Shown here: positions 7,540-14,649 of the stretch, piece after piece
Numbering within the stretch: position 1 is the stretch's first letter
Layout of the letters: each line of letters begins with the position of its first letter
Assembly: GCA_035490315.1 (NCBI GenBank)
Contig: DATHET010000213.1
Location: 1-15,715, forward strand
Direction of reading: 5' to 3'
Length of the DNA: 15,715 bases
DNA from: JADJQU01 sp035490315
GTDB lineage: Bacteria > Planctomycetota > UBA1135 > GCA-002686595
Program-made: the position numbers and the translations under genes
Notes under the pieces: generated by a model
Database searches by the model: none
Seen by the model: only the letters and a program-made list of their open reading frames with translations
Told to the model about the DNA's origin: nothing

Positions 7540-8448
7540 TCAGGGGCGCAGGAACAAGGCGCTCGCGACCGCTCCGGCCCAGAGCAAAGCGTTCACCAGG
7601 AACATCGCGTCGCCGCCCAGCAGCACGCGCGTCGGATTGCCCGCCGCCTTGGTGGTCTGCACCAGGAACATGTAGCGCGCGATGCCGAACACGACGAAGG
7701 GCACCGACCAGACCAGGTTCGTCGAATGGAACTTGGTCACGGTCTCCTCGGCCACCGTGTACATCGTGTAATTGACGATCGTGGTCGCGGCGAGCACGGT
7801 CACCATCTGGTCGAGGAAGGGAACGGTGTACTCGCGCAGATTCGCGCGGTGCGCGCCGCGGCCGTCGCCGAGCAGATCGATCTCGGCGCGGCGCTTGCAC
7901 AAGGCGAGGAACAGCGCGAGGAACAGGGTGCACAGCATCAGCCAGTGCGAGATCCGCGCGTGGGCCGCGATGCCACCGGCCTCGATGCGCAGCAGGAATC
8001 CCGAGGCGATGCAGAAGGCGTCGATCAGCACCAGGTGCTTGAGCTGGATCGAGTAGGCGAAGTTCAGCGTGATGTAGCCGGCGACCACCATCGCGACCGA
8101 CCAGCTTCGATCACCCGCGAGCCAGCCCAGGAACAGCGCGGCGGCGATGCACACGACGCTCGTTGCGATCGCGACCGGGACCGAGACCTGCCCGCAGGCG
8201 ATCGGCCGATTGCACTTGGTCGGATGGGCGCGATCGCTCGCGATGTCGAGCACGTCGTTGATCAGGTAGATCCCGCTCGCGCCCATGCAGAAAGCGAAGA
8301 AGGCCTGCAGCGCGTGCACGATGTCCGCATGACCCGCCGGCGGAACCCGGCCGACTTCGCCGTACGCGAAAACGACGGCGGCGAGCACGAAGACGTTCTT
8401 GACCCACTGGTGAGGCCGCAGCGCGCGCAACAGGGCAAGGGGGTTCAT
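7540..8448 (-). CDS. UbiA-family prenyltransferase, decaprenyl-phosphate phosphoribosyltransferase type
   Basis: Polytopic membrane protein of 302 residues with about eight or nine hydrophobic segments. The first Asp-rich motif is NDVLDIASDRAHPTKCNRPI starting at residue 64 (D65, D68, D72), and the second region is YSIQLKHLVLID at 132-143. Both resemble 5-phosphoribosyl-1-diphosphate:decaprenyl-phosphate transferases (the mycobacterial Rv3806c type) more than ubiquinone or menaquinone prenyltransferases. Those enzymes join PRPP to a polyprenyl phosphate to make a lipid-linked ribose for arabinan or related glycan synthesis. The later KRRAEI and LREYTVPFLDQM segments also fit. ATG 8448 starts MNPLALLRALRPHQWVKN, the usual N-terminus. 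No epimerase or oxidase partner (DprE1/DprE2 type) is in the window, so the downstream product is unknown. Confidence 0.88.
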   Translation of the reverse strand: MNPLALLRALRPHQWVKNVFVLAAVVFAYGEVGRVPPAGHADIVHALQAFFAFCMGASGIYLINDVLDIASDRAHPTKCNRPIACGQVSVPVAIATSVVCIAAALFLGWLAGDRSWSVAMVVAGYITLNFAYSIQLKHLVLIDAFCIASGFLLRIEAGGIAAHARISHWLMLCTLFLALFLALCKRRAEIDLLGDGRGAHRANLREYTVPFLDQMVTVLAATTIVNYTMYTVAEETVTKFHSTNLVWSVPFVVFGIARYMFLVQTTKAAGNPTRVLLGGDAMFLVNALLWAGAVASALFLRP

Positions 8449-8460
8449 CGAAGAACGGCG

Positions 8461-8494
8461 AGGACCCCGTCCGGCAGCGACCTTGTCGGGTCCT
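8461..8494. repeat. Inverted repeat in the prepilin-ubiA gap
   Basis: AGGACCC (8461-8467) and GGGTCCT (8488-8494) form a perfect 7-bp stem around a 20-nt loop, which can itself form a short CGAC/GTCG hairpin. It lies in the 83-nt gap after the prepilin gene and before the transferase. It may end the upstream transcript or structure the downstream leader. No T-tract is present. Confidence 0.35.
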
Positions 8495-8531
8495 GCGTGC
8501 GAGGTCCTGGAGCGTGCGAACTCGAAAGGCG

Positions 8532-9194
8532 CTAGTCGAGCGAGAACTTCTTCAGATCCTCGACCTGCGATTCGGGGCCGACGATCAGCTGCTCGTCTTT
8601 CTGGATCGTGCCGTCGACGACCAGCGGGCCCAGCTCGAACGTCTGCGCCGTGCCGTCGCCGTACAGAACGACCGTGGCCGTCTTGTGGTTTCCGCCCCCG
8701 TCGTTGTCGTCGGCGACCAGCGGCTCCTTGCCCGACATCGACTTGAGCGGGAATTGCTTGCAGTCGCGTCCAGCGTAGGACGACCAGGTTCCGTCCAAGC
8801 GCTCGAGATCGGTGTACCACTCTTCCTGCGGCGTGCCCTCGGTTCCCGGAGGGTGTTGGGCATTGGGGCAGTTGAGCCGCTTGGAGCTCTCTTTCGTGTC
8901 CTCCCAGACCTTGAGAGCGATCAATTCCGCGAAGAAGCGCACGCCGCTCTTGTTCGGCATCTTGTTTTCGAACTTGGTCTGGTAGAGCTGAAATCCCGCG
9001 TAGATCTCCTGCATGTTCTTGCGGCAGCCGGTGACCTTGGCCTGGTCGATGGCCTCGACGGCCTTCGGGATCAGGAAGGTCATCAGGATGGTGATGATCA
9101 GGATCACCGCCAGCATTTCGATCAGCGTGAAGCCGGCGCGAAGGCCGCGGGCGCTGGAGCGGAGGATGTGCATCGCTAGAAAAGCAGCTCTCAT
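8532..9194 (-). CDS. Prepilin-type protein with H-X9-DG motif (pseudopilin-like)
   Basis: A 220-residue protein with a class III (type IV pilin-like) signal. The basic leader ends in RAG and is followed by FTLIEMLAVILIITILMTF from residue 22, with the +5 Glu at 26. A prepilin peptidase would cut after G21 and methylate F22. Near the C-terminus H170 is followed nine residues later by D180-G181, exactly the H-X9-DG arrangement of a large Planctomycetota prepilin-associated family. Three cysteines (57, 109, 145) could form a disulfide. The longest start, ATG 9194, gives a 21-residue leader and ATG 9173 gives 14; neither has a good ribosome site. No other pilus or type II secretion gene is nearby, so it may be a stand-alone pseudopilin-like envelope protein. 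Confidence 0.88.
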   Translation of the reverse strand: MRAAFLAMHILRSSARGLRAGFTLIEMLAVILIITILMTFLIPKAVEAIDQAKVTGCRKNMQEIYAGFQLYQTKFENKMPNKSGVRFFAELIALKVWEDTKESSKRLNCPNAQHPPGTEGTPQEEWYTDLERLDGTWSSYAGRDCKQFPLKSMSGKEPLVADDNDGGGNHKTATVVLYGDGTAQTFELGPLVVDGTIQKDEQLIVGPESQVEDLKKFSLD

Positions 9195-9226
9195 GGCCGC
9201 GGTCGGGGGAACGGATCGGTCGCGTG

Positions 9227-9255
9227 GTTGTACCCCATCCCAGGAGGCCAGTCAC
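9227..9255 (-). promoter_or_regulatory. Candidate promoter for the prepilin gene
   Basis: GTGACT (9255-9250) and TACAAC (9232-9227), each a 4 of 6 match to sigma-70 boxes, are separated by 17 nt on the minus strand, about 33 nt before ATG 9194. The -35 box directly abuts the 9256-9273 palindrome. Confidence 0.3.
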
Positions 9256-9273
9256 CGCCGGCGCGCGCCGGCG
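9256..9273. repeat. Perfect 18-bp GC palindrome downstream of metK
   Basis: CGCCGGCGCGCGCCGGCG reads the same on both strands. It follows the UUCG hairpin after the metK stop and sits immediately upstream of the candidate prepilin promoter. It could be a second terminator stem, an operator, or simply a GC-rich spacer element. Confidence 0.5.
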
Positions 9274-9279
9274 CTCCAC

Positions 9280-9297
9280 CGGGGGCCGAAGCCCCCG
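9280..9297 (-). terminator. GC hairpin with UUCG loop after metK
   Basis: In the minus-strand transcript a 7-bp stem CGGGGGC/GCCCCCG closes on a UUCG tetraloop, with C-G as the closing pair, 5 nt past the metK TAG stop. This is an unusually stable form typical of transcript ends. There is no U-run, so it may work with Rho or as a 3' end stabiliser rather than as a classic intrinsic terminator. Confidence 0.6.
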
Positions 9298-9301
9298 CGA
9301 G

Positions 9302-10474
9302 CTACTTGCCCGCCTTGGCCGCGAGGGCTGCGTTCAGCGCCTCGACGCGGTTGGTCTTTTCCCAGGCGAACTCGGGCCGTCCGAAGTGGCCGTTGTAGGC
9401 CGTTTTTTCGAAAATCGGCCGCTTCAAGTCCAGGTCGCGGATGATCGCCGCCGGGCGCAGGTCGAAGACCTGATCGATCGCCTGGGCGATCAGCTCCTCG
9501 GGAACCGTCGAGGTCCCGAAGGTGTCGACGCGCACCGAGAGCGGCTTGGCCACGCCGATCGCGTAGCTGACCTGGACTTCGCAGCGCTTGGCGAGACCCG
9601 CGGCGACCACGTTCTTCGCCACCCAGCGCGCCGCGTAGGCCGCGGAACGGTCGACTTTCGACGGATCCTTGCCCGAGAAAGCGCCGCCGCCGTGGCGACC
9701 CATGCCGCCGTAGGTGTCGACGATGATCTTGCGGCCGGTCAGACCGCAGTCGCCGTGGGGCCCGCCGATCACGAAGCGTCCGGTCGGGTTGACGTGGTAG
9801 ATCGTTTTCTCGTCGAGGTAGCGGGCCGGGATCACGGCCTTGATCACCTCGCCGATGATGCGCTTGACGATTTCGGCGTGGCCGACATCGGGAGCGTGCT
9901 GGGTCGAGATCACCACCGTGTGCACGCGCACCGGCACGTCGCCCTCGTACTCGACGGTGACCTGGCTCTTGGCGTCAGGACGCAACCAGGGGATCGCACC
10001 AGATTCGCGCATGGTCGCGAGCTTCTCGACCAGGCGGTGAGCGTAGTAGATCGGGAAGGGCATCAGCACGTCGGTCTCGTCGCAGGCGAAGCCGAACATC
10101 AAGCCCTGGTCGCCGGCGCCCTGCTCCTTGTGCAGACCCTCGCCTTCGGTGACGCCGACGGAAATGTCCTGGGACTGGCGGCCGATCGTGACCATCACGC
10201 AGCAGCTGTCGGCGTTGATGCCGAACTCGTCGTCGGTGTAGCCGATGCGGCGCAGCGTCTTGCGCGCCACGTCCGAGAAATTGACCTTGGCGTTGGTCGT
10301 GATCTCGCCGGCGACGACGCACAGACCGGTCGTGACCAGGGTCTCGCAGGCGACGCGCGAAGCCGAATCCTCGGCCAGGCAGGCGTCGAGGATCGCGTCG
10401 GAGATCTGGTCGGCCACCTTGTCGGGGTGACCCATCGAAACGGATTCTGAGGTGAAAAGTTTGCGCGACGTCAT
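9302..10474 (-). CDS. metK: S-adenosylmethionine synthetase
   Basis: Makes SAM from methionine and ATP in the cytoplasm. The 390 residues fit the family length and begin MTSRKLFTSESVSMGHPDKV, the standard N-terminus including the HPDK motif (16-19). Later signatures are GAGDQG (119-124), the family's ATP-binding hexapeptide with G-D-Q-G, and GGGAFSGKDPSKVDRS (262-277), the phosphate-binding loop. The open frame continues hundreds of codons upstream through waaA, but only the C-terminal 390 codons are metK. ATG 10474 is fixed by homology and has no Shine-Dalgarno match. The gene stands alone behind a structured 158-nt leader and ahead of a strong hairpin, so it looks monocistronic. A SAM hydrolase gene lies about 8 kb downstream on the same strand. 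Confidence 0.97.
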   Translation of the reverse strand: MTSRKLFTSESVSMGHPDKVADQISDAILDACLAEDSASRVACETLVTTGLCVVAGEITTNAKVNFSDVARKTLRRIGYTDDEFGINADSCCVMVTIGRQSQDISVGVTEGEGLHKEQGAGDQGLMFGFACDETDVLMPFPIYYAHRLVEKLATMRESGAIPWLRPDAKSQVTVEYEGDVPVRVHTVVISTQHAPDVGHAEIVKRIIGEVIKAVIPARYLDEKTIYHVNPTGRFVIGGPHGDCGLTGRKIIVDTYGGMGRHGGGAFSGKDPSKVDRSAAYAARWVAKNVVAAGLAKRCEVQVSYAIGVAKPLSVRVDTFGTSTVPEELIAQAIDQVFDLRPAAIIRDLDLKRPIFEKTAYNGHFGRPEFAWEKTNRVEALNAALAAKAGK

Positions 10475-10515
10475 CGGTGGGTCGGAGTGAGTGGAGCGGG
10501 GTGGCGAGAAGATCG

Positions 10516-10561
10516 GGCTGCTGACGGGGCTCCCCGAGGCTTTCGCCGGGGACCCACAGCC
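10516..10561 (-). promoter_or_regulatory. Candidate structured leader of metK
   Basis: The minus-strand RNA can form a stacked stem: GGCUG/CAGCC outside (10557-10561 with 10516-10520), then GGG/CCC, CCCCG/CGGGG (10547-10551 with 10532-10536), and GC/GC. A GAAA loop at 10541-10544 caps it, with a 2-nt bulge and an asymmetric internal loop. It ends 41 nt before the metK ATG. A cis-regulatory or attenuation role is inferred. It does not match the SAM-I consensus that I know. It could instead be the end structure of the waaA transcript. Confidence 0.4.
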
Positions 10562-10612
10562 TTGGAAAGATACCGCGCTCCTGGGGGGCAGGATAGTGAC
10601 GGCCTGTGAGGC

Positions 10613-10626
10613 TCGGGCCTGCCCGA
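10613..10626 (-). terminator. Short hairpin after waaA
   Basis: TCGGG and CCCGA form a 5-bp stem with a 4-nt loop, starting 6 nt past the waaA stop. There is no T-run. Weak support for a transcript end. Confidence 0.3.
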
Positions 10627-10632
10627 AGACGG

Positions 10633-12021
10633 TCAGGGCGCGATCAATCGCGCCAGCGCCGAGAGCGTCAGGGCGGTCGCGCCCTTCTGACGCTCGACGA
10701 CCGAGAGGCCAGCCTGGCCCATGCGAGTGCGGGCCTGGTCGTCGGCGGTCAATTCGCGGAAGGCGCGCTCGAGCTCCTCGCCGTTCTCGACGCGGCGGCT
10801 CGCGCCGGCGGCCTCGAGCAGGGCTGCTTCGGAAAGGAAGTTGTCGACGTGGGGCCCGTAGACCACGGCTTTGCCCTGGGCGGCGGGCTCGAGCATGTTC
10901 TGGCCGCCGTGCTCGACCAGGCTGCCGCCGACGTAGACCAGGTCGGCGAGGGCGTAGACGCTCTCGAGCTCTCCGATCGTGTCGACGATCGCGGGCCGGC
11001 GCGGATCGGGGGTTTCGCCCCGGCGCAGATCGCTCAGGAGCTGCGGTGGCGCGCAGCATTCGGACAGGGCGCTGATCACGTCCTGGGCGCGCTGCGGATG
11101 GCGCGGCACCAGCACCAGGCGCGCGGTCGGCGCTCCGGCGATCCAGGCGCGCGCGACCAGCAGCTCCTCGGGATCGTGGGTGCTGCCGGCGACGATCAGT
11201 TTCTGACCCGGGGCTCCGCCGAGCAGGCGTGCGAGCTGGGCCGGCGCGCTGCGCGCACCGATCACCAGGCCGTCGGCCTTCATGCTGCCGGTGACGAGCA
11301 CGCGCTCGGGCACGCGCGAGAGGGCGCTGAAACGCTCGGCGTAGTCCTCGCTCTGCACGCAGAACAGCGAGATGCGGTTGAACTGCGGCAGGGAATGACG
11401 GAACCAGCGGTAGCGTCGGAAACTCTTGGGCGTGATGCGGCCGTTGACCACCGCGACGGGGACTCCGCGGCGGTTGCACTCGCGCAGGAAGTTGGGCCAG
11501 ATCTCGAGCTCCATCAGGACCACGCACACCGGCTGCAGCGTGTCGAGGAAACGCTCGGCGACGGAGGAGATGTCGAACGGGAAGCGCACCACGGCGTGCT
11601 CGGGAAAGACCTGGCGCGCGACGGCGAGGCCGGTGCTGGTGGTCGAGCTGAGCACGATTTCCGCGTCGGAGAACTCGGCCAGGATGCGGTGGACCAGGGG
11701 AACGGCGCCCTTGATCTCGCCCACGGAGACGCCGTGCACGAGCACGCGGCGGCGCTGCTTCGCGGGCGGCGGCAGGGAGCGCAGGGCGAGGCGTTCCGCG
11801 ACCATGCGACGGAATTCGGGGTTGCGCGCCATGCGCAGCCCCCACCAGGGCGAAGCGACCACGGCGGCGCACAGCCAGATCAGGTCGTAGAAGCCGTGCA
11901 GCAGCCAGCGCAGCACGCCGGGGTTGGGATCGGAGCGGATCGGCGGCGCGTCCGACTTCCACGCCGGGCGCACCGGCGGCTGGCGGCTCGAGCCCACGTC
12001 GGGTGAGCGGCTCGAGTGCAT
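10633..12021 (-). CDS. waaA: 3-deoxy-D-manno-octulosonic acid (Kdo) transferase
   Basis: Transfers Kdo from CMP-Kdo to lipid A at the inner face of the inner membrane. This is a key step of lipopolysaccharide synthesis and so evidence for an LPS-type outer membrane. With ATG 12021 it has 462 residues. Residues about 36-63 form a membrane anchor (VLRWLLHGFYDLIWLCAAVV). HGVSVGE (96-102) holds the catalytic Glu102. NGRITPKSFRRY (193-204), GSTHDPEE (279-286) and GGSLVEHGGQNMLEPAA (365-381) are the classic GT-B family signatures. It is about 35 residues longer at the N-terminus than typical WaaA, and the extra part is Pro/Ser/Arg-rich. The start lies 4 nt after the secA stop; codons further upstream are a shadow of secA. 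The number of Kdo residues added cannot be predicted. Confidence 0.95.
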   Translation of the reverse strand: MHSSRSPDVGSSRQPPVRPAWKSDAPPIRSDPNPGVLRWLLHGFYDLIWLCAAVVASPWWGLRMARNPEFRRMVAERLALRSLPPPAKQRRRVLVHGVSVGEIKGAVPLVHRILAEFSDAEIVLSSTTSTGLAVARQVFPEHAVVRFPFDISSVAERFLDTLQPVCVVLMELEIWPNFLRECNRRGVPVAVVNGRITPKSFRRYRWFRHSLPQFNRISLFCVQSEDYAERFSALSRVPERVLVTGSMKADGLVIGARSAPAQLARLLGGAPGQKLIVAGSTHDPEELLVARAWIAGAPTARLVLVPRHPQRAQDVISALSECCAPPQLLSDLRRGETPDPRRPAIVDTIGELESVYALADLVYVGGSLVEHGGQNMLEPAAQGKAVVYGPHVDNFLSEAALLEAAGASRRVENGEELERAFRELTADDQARTRMGQAGLSVVERQKGATALTLSALARLIAP

Positions 12022-12025
12022 CCGC

Positions 12026-14542
12026 TCAGACCGGAGCCTGCGGCTTCTCGACCTTGATGCGCAAGACCAGGCTCGCGACCTCGTCCTCGACGGCGGCGAA
12101 CAGGTTCTCGAACAGCTCGAAGCCCTCGCGCTTGTACTCGTTCTTCGGATCGAGCTGGCCGTAGCTGCGCAAGCCGATGCCGGTCTTGAGCGAGTCGAGC
12201 GCGTGCAGATGGTCCTTCCACTTGCCGTCGATCGCGTTGAGCAAGAGGTACTGCTCGACGCGGCGCGTCGTCTCACCGCCGACTTCCGTTTCGCGAGCCT
12301 TGTACTGGGCTTCGACCTCGCCGATCACCAGCGCCGTGTTCGGCTCGTTGTCGACCGCGGCGTCGAGCGCCGGCTTCGAGACGTCGAAGCCGAAGGTGCG
12401 GTGGCACCAGCCCTGCAGGCCGTCGGCGTCGCCGGTGTGCACGGCCGCGGCGCGGTTGATCGCCGAAGCCATCATCAGGAGCACCTTCGCGTTGAGCCCG
12501 ACCGACTGCAGCACTTCCTGGCGCACGCCGTAGATCGTCTTGCGCTGCTTGTCCATCACCTCGTCGTACTCGAGCAGCGACTTGCGGATCTCGAAGTTGT
12601 AGTCCTCGACCTTCTTCTGGGCCTTTTCGATCGCGCGCGAGACCATGCGCGATTCGATCTGCTGGCCCTCGGTCATCCCCAGGCGCTCCATCGCGTTCTT
12701 GACCCAGTCGCGATAGAAGCGGCGCATCAGGTCGTCTTCGAGCGACAGGAAGAAGCGCGAGGTGCCGCCGTCACCCTGGCGACCCGAGCGGCCGCGCAGC
12801 TGGTTGTCGATGCGGCGCGCTTCGTGGCGCTCGGTGCCGAGGACATACAGCCCGCCGAGAACGAGCACCTGACCTTGGTCCTTGTCGCACTCCGCGCGCA
12901 CGCGCGAGCGGATCTCGTCGATCTGCGCCAGATGGTCGATGTCGCCCTCGCGCAGCTTGGCTTCCTCCAGCGCGCGCCGCAGCCGCCATTCGAAGTTCCC
13001 GCCGAGCTTGATGTCCGTTCCGCGGCCGGCCATGTTCGTCGCGACCGTCACCGCGCCGCGCGCGCCGGCCAGGGCCACGATGTTCGCTTCGCGCTCGTGG
13101 TTCTTGGCGTTGAGCACCTCGTGGGTGATCGCCTTCACCTTGAGCATGCCGCTGAGCAGCTCGGATTTCTCGACCGAGGTGGTGCCGATGAGCAGCGGCT
13201 GGCCGATCTCGTGGACCTTGGTGATCTCCTCGACGATCGCCTTCCACTTCTCCGGCTCGGTGCGGTAGACCACGTCGTTGTGATCCTGGCGCGCGATCGG
13301 CAGGTTGGTCGGGATCTGGATCACGTCGAGGCGATAGATCTTGTAGAACTCGCTCGCTTCGGTCAGCGCGGTTCCGGTCATGCCGGCGAGCTTCTTGAAC
13401 AGCCGGAAGTAATTCTGGTAGGTGATCGTCGCCAGGGTCTGGTTCTCCTGGCGCGGATCGATGCCTTCCTTGGTCTCGATCGCCTGGTGCAATCCGTCCG
13501 ACCAGCGCCGTCCGTGCATCTTGCGGCCGGTGAACTCGTCGACGATCGTGATCTCGCTCTCCTCGACCACGTACTCCTTGTCGATGAAGTACAGGTGGTG
13601 GGCGCGCAGCGCGTTCTCGAGGAAGTGCGGCCAATCCTCGTTGCCCGGCGTGTAGAAGGAATCGACGCCGACCAATTGCTCGGCGGCTTCGATGCCGACC
13701 TCGAGCAGCGAGACCTGGCGCTCCTTCTCCTTGACCTCGAAGTGCTTGTCCTTCTTCAAGCGCTTGGCGACGCGGTCGGCGATCTTGTACTTGCTGCTCG
13801 ATTCCTCCGCTGGCCCGGAAATGATCAGCGGCGTGCGCGCCTCGTCGATCAGGATCGAGTCGACTTCGTCGACGATCGCGTAGCTCAGGGTGCGCTGGAC
13901 CTGGTCCTCCAGGCGCACTTTCATGTTGTCGCGCAGGTAATCGAAGCCGAATTCCGAGTTGGTGCCGTAGACGATGTCGTTCTCGTACAGCGGCTTGCGC
14001 TCGAGGGCCTGCATGTTCGACTGGATCGCGCCGCTCTTGACGCCCAGGAAGTCGTAGATCGGCTTCATCCACGCGCAGTCGCGACGCGCGAGGTAATCGT
14101 TGACCGTCACCAGGTAGACCGGCTTGCCCGCGAGCGCGTTCAAGTACAGGGGCAGGGTCGCGACCAGGGTCTTGCCCTCCCCGGTCATCATCTCGGCGAT
14201 GTTGCCGTTGTGCAGCACGATGCCGCCGACCATCTGCACGTCGAAGTGGCGCAGGCCGAGGGTGCGCACGCTGGCCTCGCGCACCAGGGCGAACGCGCGC
14301 GGCAGGATCTCGTCCAGCGTGGTGCGCCCGTCGAGGACGGCCGCTTTCCATTCCGCGGTCTGAGCGTGGAACTGCTCCGGCGTGAGCCCCTGGGCCCAGG
14401 GCTCCAGGCTCAGGATCTCGTCCACGATCGGTCCCAGGCCCTTGACCTGGCGCTCGGTGTGCGAGCCGAAGAGTCCCTTCAGCCATTTACCGGTCGCATC
14501 GCCGAAGGCCGACAGCTTGTCGTTCAGTGTTTCCAGGTTCAT
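12026..14542 (-). CDS. secA: Preprotein translocase ATPase SecA
   Basis: Motor of the Sec pathway, driving preproteins through SecYEG. The 838 residues contain Walker A TGEGKT (120-125) in MMTGEGKTLVA, Walker B DEVDSILIDEARTPL (225-239), the preprotein-crosslinking region, NAKNHEREA (478-486), NMAGRGTDI (503-511), and GTERHEARRIDNQLRGRSG (569-587) with the arginine-finger region. The scaffold helix and helical wing follow. The C-terminus stops at IKVEKPQAPV, soon after the helical scaffold. The usual linker and zinc-binding Cys-rich tail, which binds SecB and phospholipid, are absent. ATG 14542 has AAGGA about 10 nt upstream. It appears co-transcribed with waaA. Confidence 0.97.
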   Translation of the reverse strand: MNLETLNDKLSAFGDATGKWLKGLFGSHTERQVKGLGPIVDEILSLEPWAQGLTPEQFHAQTAEWKAAVLDGRTTLDEILPRAFALVREASVRTLGLRHFDVQMVGGIVLHNGNIAEMMTGEGKTLVATLPLYLNALAGKPVYLVTVNDYLARRDCAWMKPIYDFLGVKSGAIQSNMQALERKPLYENDIVYGTNSEFGFDYLRDNMKVRLEDQVQRTLSYAIVDEVDSILIDEARTPLIISGPAEESSSKYKIADRVAKRLKKDKHFEVKEKERQVSLLEVGIEAAEQLVGVDSFYTPGNEDWPHFLENALRAHHLYFIDKEYVVEESEITIVDEFTGRKMHGRRWSDGLHQAIETKEGIDPRQENQTLATITYQNYFRLFKKLAGMTGTALTEASEFYKIYRLDVIQIPTNLPIARQDHNDVVYRTEPEKWKAIVEEITKVHEIGQPLLIGTTSVEKSELLSGMLKVKAITHEVLNAKNHEREANIVALAGARGAVTVATNMAGRGTDIKLGGNFEWRLRRALEEAKLREGDIDHLAQIDEIRSRVRAECDKDQGQVLVLGGLYVLGTERHEARRIDNQLRGRSGRQGDGGTSRFFLSLEDDLMRRFYRDWVKNAMERLGMTEGQQIESRMVSRAIEKAQKKVEDYNFEIRKSLLEYDEVMDKQRKTIYGVRQEVLQSVGLNAKVLLMMASAINRAAAVHTGDADGLQGWCHRTFGFDVSKPALDAAVDNEPNTALVIGEVEAQYKARETEVGGETTRRVEQYLLLNAIDGKWKDHLHALDSLKTGIGLRSYGQLDPKNEYKREGFELFENLFAAVEDEVASLVLRIKVEKPQAPV

Positions 14543-14559
14543 CGAGCGTCGATCCTTTA

Positions 14560-14603
14560 TCCCTCGCCCTCGCGCAGGGGGGCAACATTGAACGGGAGAG
14601 GGA
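14560..14603. repeat. Imperfect inverted repeat in the secA leader
   Basis: TCCCTCGCCC (14560-14569) and GGGAGAGGGA (14594-14603) pair at 9 of 10 positions around a 24-nt loop. In the secA transcript the 3' arm ends a few bases before the AAGGA ribosome site, so folding could affect translation start. It could also be an end structure of the upstream gene or a dispersed intergenic repeat. Confidence 0.4.
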
Positions 14604-14632
14604 GCCTCAGGGGAAGAGCCGGCTGCACTAAG

Positions 14633-14649
14633 AGCGCTTCAGCGGCGCT
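14633..14649 (-). terminator. Short hairpin at the 3' end of the response regulator gene
   Basis: AGCGC and GCGCT form a 5-bp stem with a 7-nt loop directly after the stop codon. The minus strand also repeats TGAAGCGC twice here. There is no T-run; low support. Confidence 0.25.

Noticed and set aside
5989..8535. 848-codon open frame on the plus strand opposite the aminotransferase and ubiA genes
   Set aside because: It covers two well-supported minus-strand genes and their gap, and shows only Arg/Gly/His/Asp-rich shadow sequence.
7540..9279. 579-codon minus-strand frame suggesting an N-terminal extension of the UbiA protein
   Set aside because: The extension is an out-of-frame reading of the prepilin gene. 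The UbiA family N-terminus starts at 8448.
10475..10632. Known SAM-I riboswitch upstream of metK
   Set aside because: I could not find the conserved SAM-I core bases. Only a stem-loop is visible, so no named riboswitch class is claimed.
9302..11962. 886-codon minus-strand frame suggesting a fusion ending in MetK
   Set aside because: The N-terminal ~490 codons are an out-of-frame reading of waaA and the leader. MetK begins normally at 10474.
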